Shown: in pieces, positions 1 through 8,128 of the stretch
How positions within the stretch are numbered: position 1 is the first letter of the stretch
How the letters are laid out: every line of letters starts with the position of its first letter
Assembly: GCF_019331675.1 (NCBI RefSeq)
Contig: NZ_JAHBBJ010000010.1
Span: 46,728-110,727, forward strand
Direction of reading: 5' to 3'
Length of the DNA stretch: 64,000 bases
Origin: Bifidobacterium miconisargentati
GTDB taxonomy: Bacteria > Actinomycetota > Actinomycetes > Actinomycetales > Bifidobacteriaceae
Program-made: the position numbers and the translations under genes
The notes under the pieces: model-generated
Databases searched by the model: none
What the model was told of the DNA's origin: nothing
The model's input: only the letters and a program-made list of their open reading frames with translations

Positions 1-640
1 TGGAGCACACGCCGTCCTCACGCTCGTTCACGGACTCGGCCCAACCGCGCTTGCGCACGGCGGCCAGCTTGGTGGCGGTGAACTTGGCGTGGCGCAGACC
101 CTGATGCAGACGGTCGGAATCCTCCCAGGCCAGCAGGATCTGGGCGGCGGAACCGGCCTCCATGGAGAGCATGGCGCCCACCGGGATGGAATCACGCAGG
201 CCGGAGGCGCGCTCCACGGCCGCGATGCACACGCGCTGGTCGCCCTGACGGCGGTAGATCTGCGCTGACTCGCCGGTGCGGTCGAGCAGGGTGCGCAGAA
301 TCGGGCCGGCGGCGGTGAGCAGTCGGTCCTCGCCGGCGGCCGCGGCCAGCTCGGCGAAACGGGAGCCTAGGACGAAGCGGCCGTGCTGGTCGCGCAGCAC
401 GAAACGGTGGCGCTCCAGCGCGATCGCCAGACGATGTGCAGTCGGGCGGGCCAGACCGGTGGCCGCCACGAGCTGGCCCAGCGTGGAGGGGCCGGACTCA
501 AGGGCATCGAGAATCTTTACGGTTTTATCAAGTACGCCAACACCGGAATGAATCTCCCCGTCATCCTTCGGGGTGGCCTCTTCAATCGGCTCAGATTCGG
601 TCAGGCTGTGGTCGAGCGGTTCTTCTAGGGAATCAGTCAT
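1..640 (-). CDS. IclR-family transcriptional regulator (LtbR/NdgR type), C-terminus cut by window edge
   Basis: Reading leftward from an ATG at 640, the frame stays open to position 1, giving about 213 residues and no stop. After a ~35-residue acidic leader comes a typical IclR winged helix: VKILDALESGPSTLGQLV, then LARPTAHRLAIALE as recognition helix and a wing ending RFVLGSRFAEL. The start of the effector domain follows (GPILRTLLDRTGESAQIY, RVCIAAVERASGLRDSIPVG). In actinobacteria an IclR protein (LtbR in Corynebacterium, NdgR in Streptomyces) is commonly encoded divergently from leuCD and controls it; the same layout is seen here. No Shine-Dalgarno precedes the ATG, but CATAAT lies just upstream on the minus strand, so a very short or absent leader is possible. 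The family call is firm; its role in leucine synthesis rests on position. Confidence 0.88.
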   Translation of the reverse strand, partial: MTDSLEEPLDHSLTESEPIEEATPKDDGEIHSGVGVLDKTVKILDALESGPSTLGQLVAATGLARPTAHRLAIALERHRFVLRDQHGRFVLGSRFAELAAAAGEDRLLTAAGPILRTLLDRTGESAQIYRRQGDQRVCIAAVERASGLRDSIPVGAMLSMEAGSAAQILLAWEDSDRLHQGLRHAKFTATKLAAVRKRGWAESVNEREDGVCS

Positions 641-641
641 A

Positions 642-705
642 ATAATGGCGATTATGCCATCTCACATAGTGAAATAGCAAATCGGGGAAGAGTCTCACAA
701 AGTGA
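642..705. promoter_or_regulatory. iclR-leuC intergenic operator region with two near-identical palindromes
   Basis: Two 13-mers, TCTCACATAGTGA (660-672) and TCTCACAAAGTGA (693-705), differ at one base. Each is a TCAC-N3-GTGA palindrome. Their starts are 33 bp apart, about three helical turns, so a dimer on each would sit on the same DNA face. A further inverted repeat, ATAAT-N4-ATTAT (642-655), overlaps the probable -10 of the regulator gene. Binding by the neighbouring IclR protein is inferred from position and symmetry. Confidence 0.55.
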
Positions 706-866
706 CCACCGGAAACGAGACGAATCACATGCGCCCCGAAAGCCGTTATGGGCCGTATCTCAATATCCGGCCTGCTTGTGGCTGCCCCAAAAATCTCCCC
801 TTAGGCTATTACCACGAACAAGGCGCGAACACAATACCTCGCGCGGAATTTTTTGGAGGAAACGCT

Positions 867-2270
867 ATGGGAACGACACTGGCCGAGAAGGTCTGGGCCG
901 ATCATCTGGTGCGCAAGGGCAGCGACGGCGCGCCCGATCTGCTGTACATCGACCTGATGCTCATGCACGAGGTCACCAGCCCGCAGGCATTCGAGGGTCT
1001 GCGCCTGGCTGGCCGCAAGCCGCGCCACGTCGATCAGCTCATCGCCACCGAGGACCACAACACCCCGACCGTTGACATCGATCGTCCGAATCCGGACAAG
1101 ACCAGCGCGCTGCAGCTGAGCACGCTGGAGAAGAACTGCAAGGAATTCGGCGTGCGCCTGCATCCGCTGGGCGACGCCGATCAGGGTATCGTGCACGCCT
1201 TCGCCCCGATTCTGGGTCTCACCCAGCCGGGCATGACCATCGTGTGCGGCGACTCGCACACCTCCACGCATGGCGCGTTCGGCGCGCTGGCGTTCGGCAT
1301 CGGCACCTCCGAGGTCGAGCACGTGATGGCCACGCAGACCCTGTCCTTGAAGCCGTTCAAGACCATGGCCATCAACGTCAACGGCAAGCTGCCGGCGGAC
1401 GCCACGGCCAAGGACATCATCTTGGCCATCATCGCCAAGATCGGCACCGGCGGTGGCCAGGGCTACGTCATCGAGTACCGCGGCGAGGCCATCCGCAACC
1501 TCACCATGGACGAGCGCATGACCGTGTGCAACATGTCCATCGAGGCGGGTGCCCGTGCCGGCATGATCGCGCCGGACGAGACCACGTTCGAATACCTCAA
1601 GGGCCGTCCGCACGCGCCGGAAGGCGAGCTGTGGGACAAGGCCGTGGCGTACTGGAAGACGCTCAAGACCGATGACGACGCCGTGTTCGACAAGGTGGTG
1701 GACATCGACGCCACCAAGCTCGGCCCCTACGTGACCTGGGGCACCAACCCCGGCCAGGGTCTGCCGATCACCGCCGACGTGCCGGATCCCGCCACGATCG
1801 CCGACGCGACTGAACGTTCCGCCGCCGAGCGCGCCATCAAGTACATGGGCCTCAAGCCCGGCATGCCTATCAAGGACATCGCCGTGGACACCGTGTTCAT
1901 CGGCTCCTGCACCAACGGCCGCATCGACGACCTGCGTCAGGCCGCGGCGATCATGAAGGGCCATCACAAGGCCGATTCCATCCACCGCGTGCTTGTGGTG
2001 CCGGCCTCCTCCCGCGTGCGTCTGGAGGCGGAGAAGGAGGGCCTTGACAAGGTGTTCAAGGACTTCGGCGCCGAATGGCGCAACGCCGGTTGCTCGATGT
2101 GCCTGGGCATGAACCCGGACAAGCTCGTGCCGAACGAGCGCTCCATCTCGACCTCGAACCGCAACTTCGAGGGCCGTCAGGGCAAGGGCTCGCGTACGCA
2201 TCTGGCCTCTCCGGCTGTGGCCGCCGCCACTGCCATCCGCGGCACGATCTCCTCTCCCGCCGATCTGTAA
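867..2270 (+). CDS. leuC: 3-isopropylmalate dehydratase large subunit
   Basis: LeuC with LeuD isomerises 2-isopropylmalate to 3-isopropylmalate in leucine synthesis, using a [4Fe-4S] cluster. The ATG at 867 follows GGAGGA (855-860) by six bases and gives 467 residues ([10 protein letters not shown]...), the usual length; the frame is open further upstream but without a better start. The cluster cysteines are present: C348 in GSCTNGR, and C409 and C412 in NAGCSMCLG. The substrate-binding [11 protein letters not shown] motif and the C-terminal [16 protein letters not shown] stretch are also intact. It lies divergent to the IclR regulator and 158 bp before leuD. Confidence 0.97.
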   Translation: MGTTLAEKVWADHLVRKGSDGAPDLLYIDLMLMHEVTSPQAFEGLRLAGRKPRHVDQLIATEDHNTPTVDIDRPNPDKTSALQLSTLEKNCKEFGVRLHPLGDADQGIVHAFAPILGLTQPGMTIVCGDSHTSTHGAFGALAFGIGTSEVEHVMATQTLSLKPFKTMAINVNGKLPADATAKDIILAIIAKIGTGGGQGYVIEYRGEAIRNLTMDERMTVCNMSIEAGARAGMIAPDETTFEYLKGRPHAPEGELWDKAVAYWKTLKTDDDAVFDKVVDIDATKLGPYVTWGTNPGQGLPITADVPDPATIADATERSAAERAIKYMGLKPGMPIKDIAVDTVFIGSCTNGRIDDLRQAAAIMKGHHKADSIHRVLVVPASSRVRLEAEKEGLDKVFKDFGAEWRNAGCSMCLGMNPDKLVPNERSISTSNRNFEGRQGKGSRTHLASPAVAAATAIRGTISSPADL

Positions 2271-2281
2271 CTGCTTCTTGT

Positions 2282-2400
2282 GGCTCCCCTCTTTTGAGGG
2301 GAGCCGGCCGCGGGGCGGACTGAGGGAGTCTCGGTTAGCTCCGCGAGGTCGATTCCCTCAGTCGTCTGCGACGACAGCTCCCCTGTGGAAAGGGAGCCGG
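2282..2400. repeat. Two inner-type palindromic repeats between leuC and leuD, inverted
   Basis: The leuC-leuD gap holds one element on the plus strand (about 2282-2330, GGCTCCCC... to ...CTGAGGGAGTC) and a second in opposite orientation (about 2352-2400, CCCTCAGTC... to ...AGGGAGCC). Both are divergent members of the dispersed GGCTCCCC...GAGGGGTAG family seen throughout the window. Each can form a strong hairpin in the transcript between the two subunit genes. Confidence 0.7.
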
Positions 2401-2428
2401 ATATTCCAGATATGTAAGGACTTTGATT

Positions 2429-3121
2429 ATGGAAAAACTCACTACCCTGACCGGCGTGGGCGTGCCGCTGCGTCGCTCCAACGTGGACACCGACCAGATC
2501 ATCCCGGCCGTGTTCCTGAAGCGCGTGACCAAGACCGGCTTCGATGACGCCCTCTTCTACGCATGGCGCCGCGACCCGAACTTCGTGCTCAACCAGCCGG
2601 AGTACGCCGGCAAGGGCCAGATTCTGGTGGCCGGCCCCGAATTCGGCATCGGCTCCTCCCGCGAGCATGCTGTGTGGGCGCTGCATGACTACGGTTTCCG
2701 CGTGGTCATCGCGCCAAGTTTCGCCGACATCTTCTATGGCAACACCGCCAAGAACGGCGTGCTGGCCGCCATCATGCCGCAGGAATCCGTCGAACTGCTG
2801 TGGAAGCTGCTGGAGGAGGAGCCGGGCCGCGAGATGACCGTCTCGCTGGAGACCCGCACCGTCACCTGCGGCGACGTGACCCTGCCGTTCGAAGTGAACG
2901 ACTACACCCGTTGGCGCCTGATGAACGGCTACGACGACATCGACTTGACGCTTCAGCACGAGGACGACATCGCCGCCTACGAAAAGATGCGCGCCGAGAA
3001 GTTCCCCTTCAAGCCCAAGACCATCCCCGCCAAGCACTGGGCCGAAGAGCCCATCCAGTCCGCCCGCGAGCCGGAGGAAGGTAATTGGGCGGGGCCGTTG
3101 GCTGATCGCGGCATCATCTAG
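2429..3121 (+). CDS. leuD: 3-isopropylmalate dehydratase small subunit
   Basis: The small swivel-domain subunit of isopropylmalate isomerase, partner of LeuC. The ATG at 2429 has TAAGGA (2415-2420) eight bases upstream; a TTG six bases earlier is a poorer choice. The protein is 230 residues and begins [30 protein letters not shown], with the typical NVDTDQI motif. The [11 protein letters not shown] motif lies at residues 75-85. Co-transcription with leuC is likely despite the paired repeats between them. Confidence 0.96.
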   Translation: MEKLTTLTGVGVPLRRSNVDTDQIIPAVFLKRVTKTGFDDALFYAWRRDPNFVLNQPEYAGKGQILVAGPEFGIGSSREHAVWALHDYGFRVVIAPSFADIFYGNTAKNGVLAAIMPQESVELLWKLLEEEPGREMTVSLETRTVTCGDVTLPFEVNDYTRWRLMNGYDDIDLTLQHEDDIAAYEKMRAEKFPFKPKTIPAKHWAEEPIQSAREPEEGNWAGPLADRGII

Positions 3122-3131
3122 CCGCGATCAG

Positions 3132-3162
3132 CCTGCTGAGAGTCCGGTGGACTCTCAGCAGG
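3132..3162 (+). terminator. Strong hairpin after leuD
   Basis: A perfect 14-bp stem (CCTGCTGAGAGTCC at 3132-3145 pairing with 3149-3162) closes a three-base loop 11 bases after the leuD stop. No T-run follows, so it could be a non-canonical terminator or an RNA 3'-end stabiliser. Confidence 0.5.
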
Positions 3163-3311
3163 CCCCGCGCCGAGCCGCGACAGCCGGCGAGGCCAACACT
3201 GAGCCTCGCTCGCAGAGCGAGTCCGTAATTGCAGGACCGGGCCCGTTGGCCAATGATCCATTTAAAGCCTTCACCCTCCGGGCTTTCCCGGCCGGTGAAG
3301 GCTATTTCGTA
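3163..3311. other. Non-coding spacer with a CCGTAATTGC repeat
   Basis: No convincing gene. It includes GCGAGTCCGTAATTGCAGGA (about 3218-3237), a motif seen again in variant form at 41881-41970 and inside the long inner repeats. Another short inverted repeat, GCCTTCACC...GGTGAAGGC, lies about 3267-3303. Confidence 0.4.
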
Positions 3312-3533
3312 GGCTCTGTTAAACCAAGATTGACATGCTCCGTCATCTTGGCTCCCCTTGTCAGGACATTGCCGTGAAGCAAACAGCGGAGCTGTTTGTA
3401 GGCGATATGCGAGATGACAGTCGAGCCAACAGACTGCGAATGAAGTTCGTCCTCAATCGCAGGACGAGCCGTCGGCGAAGCCGACTGAGGGGTAGTCCGG
3501 CGGAATTCATGTCAATCTTGGTTTAACAGAGCC
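3312..3533. mobile_element. MITE-like element, long form (222 bp)
   Basis: Bounded by inverted ends beginning GGCTCTGTTAAACCAAGAT (left, from 3312) with the complement at the right, ending 3533; the arms match for about 26 bp. Flanking 8-mers are ATTTCGTA (3304-3311) and TTTTCGTA (3534-3541), seven of eight identical, as expected for an aged target duplication. Inside lies the 146-nt long form of the inner repeat (3350-3495). There is no transposase gene, so it would depend on an element elsewhere. GG-starting ends and 8-bp duplications are typical of the ISL3 family, but that assignment is inference. Confidence 0.75.
3350..3495 (+). repeat. Inner palindromic repeat, long form (inside the MITE-like element)
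   Basis: 146 nt from GGCTCCCCTTGTCAGG to CTGAGGGGTAG. It contains a sub-hairpin CAAACAGC-GGA-GCTGTTTG and matches the copies at 6759-6904 (same length, few differences) and, inverted, at 22740-22887. Confidence 0.75.
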
Positions 3534-3722
3534 TTTTCGTATCCTCTTTCACATCGCGATTGACACGGCATCCTACTGACCGCCCCTCAGCCGGTTTCGC
3601 CGACAGCCCCTTTGCTTAGGGACGCCAAGAAAAAGTATGCAATCGTGGTGAATGGAGCCTTCTCGCACTCACTCTCCCCAGATACCTCCCGCAGCGTCCG
3701 AAACCCGCCAGAACGGCGCAAC

Positions 3723-3895
3723 TTCTAGCACATTCCGGACGCCAGAAGTCAGATTCGAGTCCGTTTTCTGCTAGAACCCCGTCGCTTCTAGCAGGAAACT
3801 GACGCTGAACAGACGATTTGCGTCCGGAATGTGCTAGGAGAGTGGCATTCCTAGCAGGAAACGGCCGCTGAGAGGGCAATCTGCGCCCGAAACCT
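3723..3895. repeat. Cluster of three ~50-bp palindromic units with CTAGCA/TGCTAG ends
   Basis: Unit 1 (3723-3776) begins TTCTAGCACATTCCGGACGC and ends TGCTAGAA. Unit 2 (3786-3839) is its reverse complement with changes in the middle. Unit 3 (3848-3895) repeats unit 2 in direct orientation more loosely (TTCCTAGCAGGAAAC...). They lie immediately downstream of the PH-domain gene. No reading frame of interest overlaps them; their function is unknown. Confidence 0.6.
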
Positions 3896-3920
3896 GTCGG
3901 TCTTGCGCTGCGGACAGGGC

Positions 3921-6197
3921 TTATCCCTCCATCCACCGCTCCAGCGCATCGGCATCGGCACGCCGCAGGAACATGAACCGCAGCGAATCGATGTCGTTCA
4001 TCACGAACAGGGACATCTGGACCCGCTCGATGCCGCGTGGCTCCCGCCACAACGTGGTGGACCGCGTAATCGACTGCACGCGCGACCTCGTGGTTATGGC
4101 CGTATACCGTGCGAGCCGGGTCGCGCCGGTCACTACGATCCGGTTTTTCGGCGTGACCATCTGGCCGTCCGTTCCGCAACCATATGAGGGAACATGCGTG
4201 CCATGGGATGTGGATTCTGATGCAGCCCGGCTGTCCGCGCCATTTGAGGCAGCGGTATCACCGTCGCTGGCATGGATGCCATCGTTATTGCCGTACGCCG
4301 CATCCGGCAGCAGCGCATACCCCTCCTCGCGTGACTTCAGCCATCGTCCGCCGGCCCACCACAAGCCGATGGCAATAGGCGCGATTATGAGCCACCATGG
4401 CCATCCCGATCCCGGAATCGCGGCCGCCGCGCGGAAAGCCGGCGCCGCGTCGGCATCCGAGCCGAGCCAGACCAGCGCCGTCACCGCCAACGTAATCATC
4501 ACCGGCATCGTGAGGTAATAACGGAGCAACCCGCGGCCGGTGTACCGGATGACCGGACCTGTCGCAGACTCCGGCTTCGGCCGCCGCGCGGCCCGCGCTG
4601 TGTGAACACCGCCGTCCGGGCCGACGGACGCGCCGGCGGTCTGTACAACCGAACCGTATGTTCCGGCCCGCACGACCGGTTCGCGCATGTCCCACTCCGG
4701 CAGCATCGCGTGCAGCACGTCATAGACCCGGCGCGTGCCGATCACCGGCAGGATACGCGACGCCGAAATGGCTCCTTCCTCGTTCCCGCCGGTGGCCGAG
4801 GAACTCAGCCCCAACCCCACCGAACACAGGCCGAATGGCCGACGCAACAGCGACTGCCGGACAATCACCGTCTGGATACGACTGACCGGAATCGTGGATG
4901 TGCGGCGCGTGAACAGGCCGCGCACCACCACCAGATCGTCGCCGCGACGCCACACCTCGAAACCATAGAATCGCAGCAACGAAGTCACGATGCTCACCAG
5001 CATGAGCAGCATCATGCAGGCCAGTACCGCCAGCACAATCGAAAGCAGACCACTGGCCGCCACGGCGCTCACCGACCGTTCGGCATCGCGCACCCAGCTT
5101 TGCGGCACGATTTCCTGCACCTGTTGCACGAAGCCGTACACCACGAACGCGGCGGCCAGGAATCCGATATCGGTGACGGCGAACAGCAGGATGTCCTTCA
5201 CCGAGGCACGGAACACCGGAGCTTGGCTGCGTAGGTCCGCAGGTGCCGCGGGCTTGCCCATGCACGCGATGGGGCTGGCCGTGTAGGTCGGGTCGTATCC
5301 GGTGCCGTGGTTTGGCGGGAGCGCCTCCGTGCGAACGTTGTCTCCGGGAGTGCCGGGCATAGGCAGGTCCGAGGAACCGTCGGTGATGCCGTTGACGGTG
5401 GTGTCGGCGGTGGCGGTATTGACGGCTTGTCGAGCGTCGTGTGGAATTTGAAGACTACCAATGTTCGCCGCCCGTCCTGTGCGGGCCTGCGCGCGTCGGC
5501 TCTCCAACTCCAGTTGCAGCGTCGCCGGCACCGCGTCCAATCGGATATCCGTATCCGCCGCGCCGGCCGCCGAAACGGTGAGCCGCACCACGCCGAACGG
5601 CTGCAGATACACCGGCGACGAACTGTTGATGGCATGAATCGAGCCGTAACTGATGGTCCGGTGCTTGCGGAAGAACAGGCCCGACTTGAAGGACAGCCCG
5701 TCATCACCCAGACGGTAGCGGGTGGTCAGCCATTCGATGACGGGCGGGATGAGCACGACCACGATGGCTGACGCCAAGGCCAGCGCGATCATCGGGACGC
5801 TCAGATGACGTCGCAGGATCACCAGGAACGTGATGAACAGACCGATGATGCCGCGCACCGAGGAGACCGTCGCCACGATGAGTCCGGCCGGGTGCAGCAT
5901 GCGCCAGTCGTCGCCGAAGCGGTCATCGCCGGGCCGATTGTTGCCGTGGGGCCGATTGCGGGGGAGACTGGTGTTGGTGTTGGTGTTGGTGTTGGTGTTG
6001 GTGTTGGTGTTGGTGTTGGTGCTGGTGCTGGTGTCAGGATCGATTGTGCTGGCGCCGGCACTACCCGTGGCGTTGTCCGTGGTATCTACGGTATGATCCA
6101 CGGTGCCGTGTGTATCGTCATTGGTCTCGATGGCATCGCCCGCAACGACGGGATCTCCCACGCGCGAAGGAACGCCGTATCCGCCGCCCGCCATCAC
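3921..6197 (-). CDS. PH domain (bPH2/DUF304) membrane protein, YdbT-like
   Basis: A 758-residue integral membrane protein with at least three bacterial PH (bPH2, formerly DUF304) blocks, each in the YRLGDDGLSFKSGLFFRK / SRIQTVIVRQSLLRRPFGL style, separated by pairs of hydrophobic helices. It matches the YdbT type encoded beside the smaller YdbS, as here: the upstream gene's stop overlaps this start in ATGA (6194-6197). The first ~95 residues are a Thr/Asn/Asp-rich, probably disordered tail containing a (TN)n run encoded by a hexanucleotide repeat. Other low-complexity insertions lie between PH blocks. In Bacillus, YdbST affect resistance to antimicrobial compounds; the role in Bifidobacterium is unknown. 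The start is supported by overlap only. Confidence 0.8.
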   Translation of the reverse strand: MMAGGGYGVPSRVGDPVVAGDAIETNDDTHGTVDHTVDTTDNATGSAGASTIDPDTSTSTNTNTNTNTNTNTNTNTSLPRNRPHGNNRPGDDRFGDDWRMLHPAGLIVATVSSVRGIIGLFITFLVILRRHLSVPMIALALASAIVVVLIPPVIEWLTTRYRLGDDGLSFKSGLFFRKHRTISYGSIHAINSSSPVYLQPFGVVRLTVSAAGAADTDIRLDAVPATLQLELESRRAQARTGRAANIGSLQIPHDARQAVNTATADTTVNGITDGSSDLPMPGTPGDNVRTEALPPNHGTGYDPTYTASPIACMGKPAAPADLRSQAPVFRASVKDILLFAVTDIGFLAAAFVVYGFVQQVQEIVPQSWVRDAERSVSAVAASGLLSIVLAVLACMMLLMLVSIVTSLLRFYGFEVWRRGDDLVVVRGLFTRRTSTIPVSRIQTVIVRQSLLRRPFGLCSVGLGLSSSATGGNEEGAISASRILPVIGTRRVYDVLHAMLPEWDMREPVVRAGTYGSVVQTAGASVGPDGGVHTARAARRPKPESATGPVIRYTGRGLLRYYLTMPVMITLAVTALVWLGSDADAAPAFRAAAAIPGSGWPWWLIIAPIAIGLWWAGGRWLKSREEGYALLPDAAYGNNDGIHASDGDTAASNGADSRAASESTSHGTHVPSYGCGTDGQMVTPKNRIVVTGATRLARYTAITTRSRVQSITRSTTLWREPRGIERVQMSLFVMNDIDSLRFMFLRRADADALERWMEG
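5971..6030. repeat. GTGTTG hexanucleotide microsatellite inside the YdbT-like gene
   Basis: Eight perfect GTGTTG units (5971-6018) followed by two GTGCTG variants (to 6030). On the coding strand they give alternating Thr-Asn near the cytoplasmic N-terminus. Gain or loss of units keeps the frame but changes linker length. Confidence 0.9.
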
Positions 6198-6718
6198 AGG
6201 TCGTCCTTCGCTTCGGCCACGCGCTCGGTGATGAGCGCCACCATGCGCTCCGCCTCGTCGGTGTCCAGTGCGGCGATCTCATGCTCGTCGGCGGCCGTGT
6301 GCACCACCACTGTGGTCAAGCCGAAATGCCGCTGCACCGGGTTCTGCTTGGTGTCCACGTGCTGCACGCGCGTATATGGCGTGGTGGTGGAGCGGCGGAA
6401 CAGCCAACCTTTGCGGGTGGCGAGGTCTCGTTCGCCGATGCGGAACCGCGTGAAGGCATACAGATACTTGGTCTGCAGCGGTTGGGTGGCGAGGTCCAGC
6501 ACCGCATAGGCCACGGCCAGCGCCACGATGAGCCGCTGCCAGAATCCCCACCAGCCATTCGTCATGCATACGATTGCGACCACGGCGCAGACCGCCAGCC
6601 AGATGGCGCAGTGGATCGCCTCGTTGATGAGCCACACCGTGCATACGCGCGGTGGCAACGGCCGCCAGCCGGATTCCTCGGATTCCTGTTGCGCGTTCAT
6701 CGCGTCCCCTTTCGCCAA
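6194..6718 (-). CDS. PH domain (bPH2/DUF304) membrane protein, YdbS-like
   Basis: A 174-residue protein: two hydrophobic helices (about residues 30-85, including CAIWLAVCAVVAIVCM) followed by one bPH2 domain (TKYLYAFTRFRIGERDL, GWLFRRSTTTPYTRVQHVD, RHFGLTTVVVHTAA). It overlaps the larger YdbT-like gene by four bases, so the two are probably translationally coupled and function as a complex. The start chosen (MAKGDAMNAQQ) directly abuts a MITE-like element, so its promoter region has been altered by insertion; an internal ATG at residue 7 is an alternative start. Confidence 0.82.
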   Translation of the reverse strand: MAKGDAMNAQQESEESGWRPLPPRVCTVWLINEAIHCAIWLAVCAVVAIVCMTNGWWGFWQRLIVALAVAYAVLDLATQPLQTKYLYAFTRFRIGERDLATRKGWLFRRSTTTPYTRVQHVDTKQNPVQRHFGLTTVVVHTAADEHEIAALDTDEAERMVALITERVAEAKDDL

Positions 6719-6943
6719 TGCTCTGTCCGACCAAGATTGACATGGGTCCTTTATTCTTGGCTTCCCTTGTCAGGACATCGCCGTGAAGCAAACAGCGGAG
6801 CTGTTTGCAGGCAATGTGCGAGACGACAGTCGAGCCAACAGACTGCGAACGAAGTTCGTCCTCAATTGCAGGACGAGCTGTCGGCGGAGCCGACTGAGGG
6901 GTAGTCAGACATGGGCTCATGTCAATCTTGGTTTAACAGAGTC
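6719..6943. mobile_element. MITE-like element, long form, with perfect 8-bp target duplication
   Basis: The left end is degenerate (TGCTCTGTCCGACCAAGATTG); the right arm (to 6943) matches the family well. The 8-mer TTCGCCAA is found at 6711-6718 and again at 6944-6951, a perfect target-site duplication. The interior is the 146-nt inner repeat (6759-6904). It is inserted directly before the start codon of the YdbS-like gene. Confidence 0.82.
6759..6904 (+). repeat. Inner palindromic repeat, long form
   Basis: 146 nt from GGCTTCCCTTGTCAGG to CTGAGGGGTAG, nearly identical to 3350-3495. A short truncated fragment of the same family (ATTCTTGGCTCCCCTG) lies at about 6982-6997. Confidence 0.75.
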
Positions 6944-7143
6944 TTCGCCAATGCTCCGGTATTCCAAGGCCGACAGCCTTTATTCTTGGCTCCCCTGGGC
7001 TGCTGCCGTCAATCCGTAACCCCCACTGTATCCGACGCGATTATGCTCTGCGGGGAGCGGTACACAGATGTTGACGGGCGCGGCTGCCGGCTGGACGAAC
7101 CGGTCCTGATGCGGTTGAGTGGAGTCATCACAAGGAAGGAAGC

Positions 7144-8079
7144 ATGATGGGCAATCCCGAACCGAATCCACAAGCCGATCAGGCGTGGCATCAGGCATAT
7201 GAAGCTCCGGGTGTCTCACCGAATCCGTATGTGACGCCGAACCCGTACACGACGGCGAATCCGTATGAGGCGCCGAACCCGTATGTGACGGCGAATCCGC
7301 AGCCGTTGCAGTCGTCGCCGCAACTGCCGCCACAGCCATCACAGCACGGCAAGCAATGGCGGCTGCGCGACGAACCGCCGCTGTGGGCCCCGTGGTACGG
7401 CATCGGCTTCTGGCGGGCCGTCACACGATGCTTCCGCAAGACGTTCATCTACCATGGCCGCGCCTCACGCAGCGAATATTGGTGGGTTTGGTTGTTCACC
7501 CTGTTGTTGTCCGGCGTGCTGGGCGCGGCGGCGTACGGCATAGGGCTCGCCATCGGGCTGAGCGGTGCTGAGGATCCGTCCACGCTCAGCTCGCCGTTGG
7601 AGGACTTCATCAGCAACGCGACGATAATCGCACAACTGGCGATGCTCGTGCCGACCATCTCGCTGTCCATCCGTCGCCTGCACGACGAGAACCGCCGTGG
7701 ATGGTGGCTGCTACTGCCCACGATGCTGCAGGTCGCCGCGGTGTTCACGCTGTTCGTCGTGATCATCGCCGCGGGAGTGTCCGGCGGTGGCTCCGATACG
7801 GCCATCGGGCAGGGCTTGGTCGCGGGCATGCTGGCGTTCTTCGGCATGTACCTGCTGTCCGGGCTGGCGTCGGTCGTGCTGATGATCGGGCCCAGCGATC
7901 CCCGCGGCGTGCGGTTCGACCGTCCGGGCGGGCGGCGTCATGAGCGCGGCGATCGATGGAATGGCGGATGGCAAACGGCCGAATCCGCAGCCGAACGTCG
8001 TACCCGCCCGGTCCGTGGGTGCCGCGGTACAGCCGGGGTCCGGCGCGATGCCTCAGTGATAACGTTCGCGATTTGCTAG
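7144..8079 (+). CDS. DUF805 membrane protein with suspect C-terminus
   Basis: Begins after AAGGAAGGA with two adjacent ATGs (7144 and 7147). The first ~80 residues are Pro/Asn/Tyr-rich with YVTPNPY-type repeats. A DUF805 domain follows (FWRAVTRCFRKTFIYHGRASRSEYWW, SIRRLHDENRRGWW, GPSDPRGVRFDRP) with about four membrane helices. The last ~50 residues in this frame are Arg-rich and unlike the family. Reading one base along from 7928, the DNA encodes a Pro/Asn/Gln/Ala-rich tail (MADGKRPNPQPN...) ending at 8059, resembling the protein's own N-terminus, which suggests a one-base insertion near the GGGCGGGCGG tract at 7926-7935. Function unknown. Confidence 0.8.
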   Translation: MMGNPEPNPQADQAWHQAYEAPGVSPNPYVTPNPYTTANPYEAPNPYVTANPQPLQSSPQLPPQPSQHGKQWRLRDEPPLWAPWYGIGFWRAVTRCFRKTFIYHGRASRSEYWWVWLFTLLLSGVLGAAAYGIGLAIGLSGAEDPSTLSSPLEDFISNATIIAQLAMLVPTISLSIRRLHDENRRGWWLLLPTMLQVAAVFTLFVVIIAAGVSGGGSDTAIGQGLVAGMLAFFGMYLLSGLASVVLMIGPSDPRGVRFDRPGGRRHERGDRWNGGWQTAESAAERRTRPVRGCRGTAGVRRDASVITFAIC

Positions 8080-8128
8080 CGGAACACAGTCGCTTCATGG
8101 GATGCGATGGTGAAGGAAGGATGCGGCG

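Noticed and set aside
801..2201. Long open frame on the minus strand opposite leuC
   Set aside because: It is antisense to a gene with intact LeuC motifs, has His/Gly/Val-rich composition typical of reversed GC-rich codons, and lacks a ribosome-binding site.
2271..2428. Attenuator or riboswitch between leuC and leuD
   Set aside because: The hairpins belong to the dispersed inner repeat family, with no leucine-rich leader peptide.
3312..3533. Complete insertion sequence
   Set aside because: Only 222 bp between the inverted ends and no transposase reading frame, so it is non-autonomous at most.
3616..4179. Minus-strand frame over the palindromic cluster
   Set aside because: Runs through repeats and into the PH-domain gene in another frame; no ribosome-binding site and no recognisable domain.
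5971..6030. CRISPR-like or tandem repeat array
   Set aside because: Six-base direct repeats without spacers, inside a gene; it is a microsatellite.
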